NCBI RefSeq assembly: GCF_000015265.1
Contig: NC_008699.1
Location: 2,418,001-2,482,000 of the forward strand
Reading direction: 5' to 3'
Length of the DNA stretch: 64,000 nucleotides
Source: Nocardioides sp. JS614
Lineage (GTDB): Bacteria > Actinomycetota > Actinomycetes > Propionibacteriales > Nocardioidaceae
The notes below the pieces were generated by a model that saw nothing but the letters and a program-made list of their open reading frames with translations, had not been told where the DNA came from and ran no database searches. Shown in pieces: positions 58,104 through 64,000 of this stretch. The stretch's first letter is position 1. Each line of letters starts with the position of its first letter. The position numbers and the translations under genes are program-made.

Positions 58104-60893
58104 ATGTCCACGACGTCTCGGACGTCGCGGCGAGGGTTGGCGGTCGTCGCCACCCTCGCAGCGGCGGCGACCGGAATCACCCTGGCCCCACTCCCGGCCG
58201 CCCAGGCCGCCAGCACCGGCCTCGTCATCAGCGAGGTGTACGGCGGCGGCGGCAACAGCGGCGCGACCTACACGAACGACTTCATCGAGCTCTACAACCC
58301 CACGTCCGCGCCGATCTCGGTCAACGGCATGTCGGTGCAGTACCGCAGCAGCGGCAGCGTCAACCCGGCGACCGGCGTCACCGCGCTGAGCGGGTCGGTC
58401 CCCGCCGGCGGTCACTATCTCGTCCAGCAGGCCGCCGGAGCCGGTGGCACGACCGCGCTGCCGACGCCGGACGCGACCGGGTCGATCGCCATGAGCGGCT
58501 CGGCCTTCACCGTCTGGCTCGCCAGTGGCACCACCGCGCTGAACCCGACCGCCGACGGCACCGCCGTACGCGACGGGATCGTCGACCTGGTCGGCGTCAA
58601 CAGCAACACCTTCGAGACCGCCAAGGCCGCGGTGCTGAGCAACACCACCTCCAGCAGCCGCACCGCGCCCGACAACGACAACAACGCGGCCGAGTTCACG
58701 GCGGGTGCCCCGGACCCGCAGAACAGCAGCGGTGGCACCACCGAGCCGCCGGCCGAGCCGACCGCCGCCACCATCGCCGAGATCCAGGGCACCGGAGACA
58801 CCTCGCCGCTGGTCGGGGAGACGGTCGTGACCGAGGGCGTCGTGACAGCGGCGTACCCGAGTGGCGGCTACAACGGCTTCTACCTCCAGACGCCGGGCAC
58901 CCCGGACACGCCGGGAGCGTCCGACGCGGTCTTCGTCTACGGCTCCGCCGCGACCGCGACCGTCGCGATCGGCGACAGCGTCGAGGTGACCGGCGACGTC
59001 AGCGAGTTCAACGGCACCACCGAGATCTCGGCGGCCGCAGCCGACGTCGTCGACCTGACCGACCCGCTGGGCACCGTCAGCCCGCTCGACGTGCCGTGGA
59101 GCGAGCTGGACACCGCGGCCGAGAAGGAGTCGCACGAGGGCGAGCTGGTCACCCCGCAGGGTGCGTTCACCGTCAGCGACAACTACGACACCAACTTCTA
59201 CGCCTCGTTCACCCTCGCCGCCGGCGACCACCCGCTGGTCCAGCCGACCGACGTCGTCGACGCCCAGGACACCGCCGCGGTCGCCGCGGTCCAGGCCGAC
59301 AACGCCGCCCGCACGATCACCCTCGACGACGGCGCCAGCATCAACTTCAACTCGAGCGCGAACAAGGGCATCCCGCTGCCGTGGCTCTCGCAGGACAACC
59401 CGGTCCGCATCGGCTCGGCGGTCACGTTCCACCAGCCGCTGGTGCTGGAGTACCGCAACAGCATGTGGAACCTGCAGCCCACCAGCCAGGTGACCGGCGC
59501 GGGGACCGACGTTGCGACCTTCACCAACACGCGCACGGCCGCCCCCGAGGCGGTCGGCGGCGACATCCGGCTGGCGACGTTCAACGTGCTGAACTACTTC
59601 CCGACCACCGGTGCCGACTACGAGGCGGCCGGCCTGGGGACCTGCACCTACTACAACGACCGCGCCGGCAACCACATCACCGTGAACCGGTGCGGCACCG
59701 ACGCGTCGCCCGGTCCGCGCGGAGCGGCCGACGACGTCAACCTCCAGCGGCAGCAGGCCAAGATCGTCGCGGCGATCGACAACCTGGGCGCCAGCATCGT
59801 GTCGCTCGAGGAGATCGAGAACTCGGTGAAGTTCGGCCTGGACCGCGACTACGCCGTCTCGACGCTCGTCGACGCCCTCAACGCAGCGGCCGGCTCGGGC
59901 GTCTGGGCGTACGCGCCCTCGCCGGACGCCGCCGACCTGCCGACGGTCGCCGAGCAGGACGTCATCCGCACGGCCTTCATCTACAAGCCGGCCGACGTCT
60001 CGCTGGTGGGTCCGTCGCACGTGCTGACCGGGTCGGCGGCCTTCGCCGACGCGCGTGAGCCGCTCGCGCAGGGGTTCAAGGCCACCGGCGCGCCGGACGC
60101 CGACGCGTTCCTCGTGATCGTCAACCACTTCAAGTCCAAGGGCTCGGGCGTCGACGACGGCACCGGCCAGGGCAACGCGAACCCGGACCGCATCGCCCAG
60201 GCCGAGGCGCTCAGCGACTTCGCCATCCAGGTGGCCGCGGGCCTCGACACCGACGCCGTCTTCCTGACCGGTGACTTCAACTCCTACACCCAGGAGGACC
60301 CGCTCCAGGTCCTGTACGGCGCCGGCTACGACAACCTCGAGTCGACCACCGACCCCGAGGAGACGACGTACAGCTTCGACGGCCTCGCCGGCTCGCTCGA
60401 CCACGTGCTGGCCAGCCCGGCCGCCGCGGCGATGGTCACCGGGGTGGACATCTGGAACATCAACGCCGACGAGTCGATCGCGTTCGAGTACAGCCGCTAC
60501 AACTACAACGCGACCGACTTCTACGCGCCCGGCCCCTACCGTGCCTCCGACCACGACCCCGAGGTCGTCGGCATCGACCTGCCCGTCATCGGCCCGGTCG
60601 CATCGACGGTGACCGCCGAGGACGTGACGGTCGTGTTCAGCAAGGAGCGTGCCGAGATCCCGGTGAGCGTGACGGCCGATCACGTCGTGCCGACCGGTGA
60701 GGTGACGATCCTCGACGGCGACCAGGTGCTCGGGACGGCCACCCTGACGGACGGCAGCGCGGTCGTGGTGCTGCCGAAGAAGGCCCTCAAGCGCGGCACC
60801 CACGTGCTCACGGTGGCCTACTCCGGTGACCAGGCCGTTGCCGCCGGCAGCACCACCGTGACGGTGCGGGTCACCAACCCCGCCGGGCACTGA
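58104..60893 (+). CDS. Secreted ExeM/NucH-like endonuclease with lamin-tail domain
   Basis: The 929-residue protein has a signal peptide (about 1-36, AVVATLAAAATGITLAPLPA), a lamin-tail domain (about 38-150, VISEVYGGGGNSGATYTNDF, IELYNPTSAPISV), an OB-like DNA-binding region (about 225-340), and an endonuclease/exonuclease/phosphatase domain (about 490-830: IRLATFNVLNYF, VSLEEIENSVKFG, LTGDFNSY, YRASDHDPEVVGIDL). A bacterial Ig-like repeat closes it (about 835-925). It should degrade extracellular DNA in biofilm or soil, supplying nucleotides for the adjacent 5'-nucleotidase. Confidence 0.9.
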   Translation: MSTTSRTSRRGLAVVATLAAAATGITLAPLPAAQAASTGLVISEVYGGGGNSGATYTNDFIELYNPTSAPISVNGMSVQYRSSGSVNPATGVTALSGSVPAGGHYLVQQAAGAGGTTALPTPDATGSIAMSGSAFTVWLASGTTALNPTADGTAVRDGIVDLVGVNSNTFETAKAAVLSNTTSSSRTAPDNDNNAAEFTAGAPDPQNSSGGTTEPPAEPTAATIAEIQGTGDTSPLVGETVVTEGVVTAAYPSGGYNGFYLQTPGTPDTPGASDAVFVYGSAATATVAIGDSVEVTGDVSEFNGTTEISAAAADVVDLTDPLGTVSPLDVPWSELDTAAEKESHEGELVTPQGAFTVSDNYDTNFYASFTLAAGDHPLVQPTDVVDAQDTAAVAAVQADNAARTITLDDGASINFNSSANKGIPLPWLSQDNPVRIGSAVTFHQPLVLEYRNSMWNLQPTSQVTGAGTDVATFTNTRTAAPEAVGGDIRLATFNVLNYFPTTGADYEAAGLGTCTYYNDRAGNHITVNRCGTDASPGPRGAADDVNLQRQQAKIVAAIDNLGASIVSLEEIENSVKFGLDRDYAVSTLVDALNAAAGSGVWAYAPSPDAADLPTVAEQDVIRTAFIYKPADVSLVGPSHVLTGSAAFADAREPLAQGFKATGAPDADAFLVIVNHFKSKGSGVDDGTGQGNANPDRIAQAEALSDFAIQVAAGLDTDAVFLTGDFNSYTQEDPLQVLYGAGYDNLESTTDPEETTYSFDGLAGSLDHVLASPAAAAMVTGVDIWNINADESIAFEYSRYNYNATDFYAPGPYRASDHDPEVVGIDLPVIGPVASTVTAEDVTVVFSKERAEIPVSVTADHVVPTGEVTILDGDQVLGTATLTDGSAVVVLPKKALKRGTHVLTVAYSGDQAVAAGSTTVTVRVTNPAGH

Positions 60894-60898
60894 CCGAC

Positions 60899-60937
60899 CA
60901 CGTCGACCCGCCCGGGACTCTCGGGCGGGTCAACGTG
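60899..60937. terminator. Bidirectional terminator between convergent genes
   Basis: A stem of about 16 bp with one mismatch (CACGTCGACCCGCCCG with CGGGCGGGTCAACGTG) lies between the nuclease gene and the convergent GH15 gene, overlapping the latter's last bases. Confidence 0.75.
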
Positions 60938-62699
60938 GCGTGAGGTCGAACGCCGCGCGCACGAGGGCCAGGTGGCTGAACGCCTGGGGGAAGTTGCCGA
61001 TCATCCTCGCGCGCGCGGCGTCGTACTCCTCCGGGAGGAGCCCGACGTCGTTGGCCAGGCCGCACAGCCGGTCGAACAGGGCGTGCGCCTCGTCCGTGCG
61101 CCCGCACCGGGCGTACGCGGAGACCAACCAGAACGAGCACGCCAGGAACGGGTGCTCGTCGCCGGGCAGGCCGTCGACACCGGTCTCCGTGCGGTAGCGC
61201 AGCACCAGGCCGTCGCGGACCAGGTCCTCCTCGACCGCCTTGATCGTCCCGAGCATCCGGGGGTCGTCGCCGGCGACGAAGCCGATCTTGGGGAGCACCA
61301 GCAGCGAGGCGTCCACGGCGGTCGTGCCGTAGTGCTGGACGAACGTGTTGCGTTCGGCGTCGAAGCCGCGCTCCAGGATCTCGGCCCGCACGGTGTCACG
61401 CAGCCCGCGCCACTGCTCGACGGGGCCCTCCAGGTCGAAGTCCTCCACCGCGCGCTCCGCGCGGTCGAACGCCGCCCACACCATCGCCTGGGAGTGGGTG
61501 AACCGTTGCTGCGGACCGCGGATCTCCCACAGCCCGTGGTCCGGCTCGCGCCAGGTGCGAGCCAGGTTGTCCATCAGCGCCAGCTGGAGCGCCCAGCCGT
61601 TGCGATCCAGGCGTCCGGTCGCCTGCCGGGTCTGCTCGAGGGCGATCATCACCTCGCCGACGACGTCGAGCTGGCGCTGCAGCGCGGCACCGTTGCCGAT
61701 CCGGACCGGCCGCGAGTCCTGGTAGCCGGGCAGGTGCGCGAGCTCGAGCTCGGTGATCCGCCGGCCGCCGTCGACGGCGTAGACGATCTGCAGGTCCGCC
61801 GGGTCGCCGGCCACGGCGCGCAGCAGCCAGCCTCGCCACAGCTGGGCCTCCTCGGTGTAGCCGGCCTCGATCAGGGCGCCGATCGTGAGCGCCGCGTCGC
61901 GCAGCCAGCAGAACCGGTAGTCCCAGTTGCGCACCCCGCCCGGGTCCTCGGGCAGGGAGGTGGTCGGTGCGGCGACGATCCCACCCGTCTCGGAGTCGGT
62001 CAGCATCCGCAGGGTGAGCAGCGAGCGGCGCACCAGGTCGGAGTGCGGCACGTCGGTGCGGCACCGCGCGGCCCAGTCCTGGTCCGCGGCGACGGTCGCC
62101 TCGACGCGGTCGTCGAGCACCCCGAGGTCGCGCAACGGCACGTGCGAGGGCAGCCAGGTCGTCGAGAACGTCAGGACCTCGCCCTCGGTCACGTCGAACT
62201 CGTCGGTGTGGCGGTGGTCGCTGGCCCGGGGGAGCCGAGGCCCCCGGAGCACGAGGCGGTCGGGACCGCCGATCGCCGTGATCACGGCCTCGCCGTCGAC
62301 GACCTGGCGGCGCACCCAGGGCAGGATCGCGCCGTAGTCGAGCCGCACCACCCACTCGTGGCGCATCCGCACCGTGCCGCTGACGCCGCAGATCCGGCGT
62401 ACCACGTCGGAGCGACGGTCACCCGGCGGCATGACGTCGGTCAGGGTCACGACCCCGGTGTCGGTGGTGAACGTGGTCTCCAGGGCCGAGGAGCCGCCGA
62501 CGTAGCGCCGGCTGACCCGGTAGCCGTCGGCCGGGCACAGCTGCCAGTGACCGTGGTCCTCGGTCCCGAGCAGGGCGGCGAAGCAGGCCGAGGACCCGAA
62601 GCGGGGCAGGCAGAGCCAGTCGATCGAGCCGTTCGTCCCCACCAGGGCCCCGGTCTGCCGGTCGCCGACCAGTGCGTAGTCCGCGATCGGTAGCGCCAT
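60930..62699 (-). CDS. Glycoside hydrolase family 15 protein (glucoamylase/trehalase-like)
   Basis: The 589-residue enzyme has the bacterial GH15 N-terminal beta-sandwich (LPIADYALVGDRQTGALVGT, NGSIDWLCLPRFGSSACFAA) and an alpha/alpha-barrel with GGVRNWDYRFCWLRDAALTI, a catalytic-acid region, and VWAAFDRAERAVEDF near the end. No signal peptide, so it acts in the cytoplasm. Actinobacterial relatives include trehalases and glucan hydrolases; the substrate cannot be told from sequence. It converges on the nuclease gene. Confidence 0.9.
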   Translation of the reverse strand: MALPIADYALVGDRQTGALVGTNGSIDWLCLPRFGSSACFAALLGTEDHGHWQLCPADGYRVSRRYVGGSSALETTFTTDTGVVTLTDVMPPGDRRSDVVRRICGVSGTVRMRHEWVVRLDYGAILPWVRRQVVDGEAVITAIGGPDRLVLRGPRLPRASDHRHTDEFDVTEGEVLTFSTTWLPSHVPLRDLGVLDDRVEATVAADQDWAARCRTDVPHSDLVRRSLLTLRMLTDSETGGIVAAPTTSLPEDPGGVRNWDYRFCWLRDAALTIGALIEAGYTEEAQLWRGWLLRAVAGDPADLQIVYAVDGGRRITELELAHLPGYQDSRPVRIGNGAALQRQLDVVGEVMIALEQTRQATGRLDRNGWALQLALMDNLARTWREPDHGLWEIRGPQQRFTHSQAMVWAAFDRAERAVEDFDLEGPVEQWRGLRDTVRAEILERGFDAERNTFVQHYGTTAVDASLLVLPKIGFVAGDDPRMLGTIKAVEEDLVRDGLVLRYRTETGVDGLPGDEHPFLACSFWLVSAYARCGRTDEAHALFDRLCGLANDVGLLPEEYDAARARMIGNFPQAFSHLALVRAAFDLTPR

Positions 62700-62735
62700 G
62701 CCGCGAGGTTAGCCGCCGTGGCTAACCTGACCTGC

Positions 62736-63224
62736 GTGACGGACCTGCTCACCCGCGTGCACCTGCTCCTCCGGGCCGGTGGCCACACGATCGCCACCGC
62801 AGAGTCCCTGACCGGGGGTCGGCTGGCGGTCGCGCTCACCGACGTGCCGGGCGCCTCCGAGACCTACCTCGGGGGTGTCGTCACCTACGCCACCGAGATC
62901 AAGTCGTCGCTGCTCGACGTCGACGACGCGATCATCGAGCAGCACGGGGTGGTGTCCGCCGAGTGCGCCCGGGCGATGGCGTCGGGGGTGCGGGCCCTGA
63001 TGGGGGCGAGCTTCGGCGTCTCCACGACCGGCGTCGCGGGCCCGACCGAGCAGGAGGGCAAGCCCCCGGGCACGGTGTTCGTCGGGATCGCCGGCCCCGG
63101 CCTGGTCGAGGTCGTCGCCCTGGAGCTGAGCGGCGACCGCGGCCGGATCCAGGGGCGTACCTGCGACGAGGCGTTCGCGGCGTTGGAGGCGGTCCTGCGG
63201 CGGGAAGAAACGCGCCTCGGGTAG
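62736..63224 (+). CDS. cinA: CinA-type nicotinamide-nucleotide amidohydrolase
   Basis: The protein hydrolyses nicotinamide mononucleotide to nicotinate mononucleotide, recycling pyridine nucleotides. The 162 residues are the CinA C-terminal (PncC) domain alone: TIATAESLTGGRLAVALTDV, ASETYLGGVVTYATEIKSSL, SFGVSTTGVAGPTEQEGKPP and GTVFVGIAG. A GTG at 62736 was chosen; a GTG at 62718 would add six residues. In many actinobacteria the order is pgsA-cinA-clgR; here three large genes separate pgsA from cinA. Confidence 0.92.
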   Translation: MTDLLTRVHLLLRAGGHTIATAESLTGGRLAVALTDVPGASETYLGGVVTYATEIKSSLLDVDDAIIEQHGVVSAECARAMASGVRALMGASFGVSTTGVAGPTEQEGKPPGTVFVGIAGPGLVEVVALELSGDRGRIQGRTCDEAFAALEAVLRREETRLG

Positions 63225-63258
63225 CGTTGTTCGTACGTTCCACGGAGAGGAGAGGCGC

Positions 63259-63528
63259 ATGGTGCTGTTCCGCCGGCTGCTCGGCGACGTGCTCCGCGAC
63301 CTGCGGATGCAGCGCGGCCTGACGTTGCGCGAGGTCTCCGCCGAGGCCCGGGTCAGCCTGGGCTACATCTCCGAGATCGAGCGCGGCCAGAAGGAGGCCT
63401 CCTCCGAGCTGCTCGCCTCCCTGTGCGCGGCCCTCGACGTCCCGCTCTCCGACGTCCTGCGCGAGGTGTCCGACGCCGTGGCTCTCGAAGAGGCGGCGAG
63501 CACGCTCACCGTCGTCACCGCGGCCTGA
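63259..63528 (+). CDS. clgR: ClgR-family transcriptional regulator
   Basis: The 89-residue protein is a single XRE-type HTH: LLGDVLRDLRMQRGLTLREV, SAEARVSLGYISEIERGQKE and an ALDVPLSDVLREV tail. ClgR activates clp protease and other stress genes and is itself degraded by ClpP. GGAGAGGAG precedes the ATG at 63259. The C-terminal Ala-Ala (VVTAA) matches the ClpP degradation tag seen in ClgR. It follows cinA by 34 bases. Confidence 0.93.
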   Translation: MVLFRRLLGDVLRDLRMQRGLTLREVSAEARVSLGYISEIERGQKEASSELLASLCAALDVPLSDVLREVSDAVALEEAASTLTVVTAA

Positions 63529-63572
63529 TCGCTGCCGCGTAACCGCCCTCCCCGGCGCCTCGTTGGGCGGCC

Positions 63573-64000
63573 ATGACCGGCCGCCCACGCGCTCATCTCG
63601 TCGTGCTCGCCGTCCTGGCGCTGGCGGTCGGGACGCTGCCGGCCCTGGCGTTCACCGCACCGGCCGCCGGGGCTCCCGGGGACGGCCCGCTGCTCACCCG
63701 GATCTCGGGGTTCCACCTGGACCCCGACCGGGCGCGGGTGCGACCCGACGACTACACCGCGTACCGCGTCGACCTGTCGGGCCTGGCCCGCGCGTACCTC
63801 GGGTCGGCGAGCAGGGCGAGCCGGTAGTGGCGCTCGTGGTCGGCACCGGGCCGGGCTACGGACGGGTCGGCGTCTACCTCGAGGGCGAGCTGCTGCGACG
63901 GGTGGCGTTGCGCAGCGGCACGGCGCGGGCGCGAGTGCTGGTCCCCGTGGCGACCCTGTCGCACCCGACCAGCGGCCGGCTGACGATCCGGACGCTGAGC
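63573..64000 (+). pseudogene. Secreted hypothetical protein, frameshifted and cut by the window edge
   Basis: The ATG at 63573 opens a signal peptide (HLVVLAVLALAVGTLPALAF) and a mature start with DGPLLTRISGFHLDPDRARV, but the frame ends at 63827. Just before, near 63800, the sense continues one frame over as VGEQGEPVVALVVGTGPGYG, VGVYLEGELLRRVALRS and so on to the window end. A missing base in CTCGGGTCGGC would restore one reading frame. It may be a genuine broken gene or a sequencing error. Possible MucBP/lectin-like exported protein; not identified. Confidence 0.45.

Noticed and set aside
1..64000. CRISPR arrays, tRNA or rRNA genes
   Set aside because: No regularly spaced repeats, cloverleaf-type sequences with conserved T-loop, or rRNA segments were recognised on reading both strands; a covariance-model scan would be decisive.

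Overview
This 64 kb window is high-GC actinobacterial DNA. The core gene set and its order (glnA, lipA-lipB, sucB/lpdA, pepA, gcvT, thyA-folA, dapA-rnj-ftsK, rimO-pgsA, cinA-clgR) fit a Nocardioides-like member of the Propionibacteriales. That genus-level guess comes from gene order and codon bias, not from a marker gene. No rRNA, tRNA or CRISPR array was found.

Bases 1 to about 27,240 look like part of an integrated mobile island whose left end lies outside the window. Its right end carries a tyrosine integrase (25413-26600) and an excisionase-type HTH protein (26706-26981), just beyond the glnA terminator. The cargo is rich in DNA-processing genes: dprA, a small ATP-dependent DNA ligase with a divergent pair of small paralogous proteins under a shared SOS box, two PD-(D/E)XK-like proteins (one frameshifted), a secreted HNH nuclease, and an AAA ATPase behind an array of four CCTAGA half-sites. 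Many small island-type proteins of unknown function follow. At the far left a second mobile element, encoding a tyrosine recombinase, has cut off the 5' end of a DUF4192 gene. No conjugation genes are visible in the window.

The centrepiece of the island is a seven-gene operon (16940 down to 8863, minus strand) joined almost throughout by overlapping stop and start codons: a C5-cytosine methyltransferase, a Vsr-type nick endonuclease, a 119-aa unknown protein, a MORC/GHKL ATPase with a zinc knuckle, an SF2 helicase with an N-terminal restriction-endonuclease fold, a 192-aa unknown protein, and a 486-aa protein with a sigma-70 region-4 HTH. This fits the MORC-ATPase restriction systems predicted by comparative genomics (Iyer, Abhiman and Aravind 2008). 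It lacks the Z1 and AIPR partners of the Mza type and carries its own accessory proteins, so it is the best candidate for a poorly described anti-phage system.

From 27,265 on the DNA is ordinary chromosome. glnA has a strong terminator and a perfect GlnR box. A lipoate block follows: lipA and lipB make the cofactor, sucB and lpdA are the E2 and E3 enzymes that use it, and gcvT belongs to the lipoate-dependent glycine cleavage system. Then come thyA-folA (thymidylate and folate), dapA, RNase J, an extragenic palindromic-repeat cluster, ftsK, a RodZ-like protein, rimO and pgsA. Two large secreted enzymes, a 5'-nucleotidase and an ExeM-like nuclease, plus a GH15 glycosidase sit between pgsA and cinA-clgR and probably serve extracellular nucleic acid and phosphate scavenging and glycan turnover. 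The window ends inside a frameshifted secreted-protein gene.
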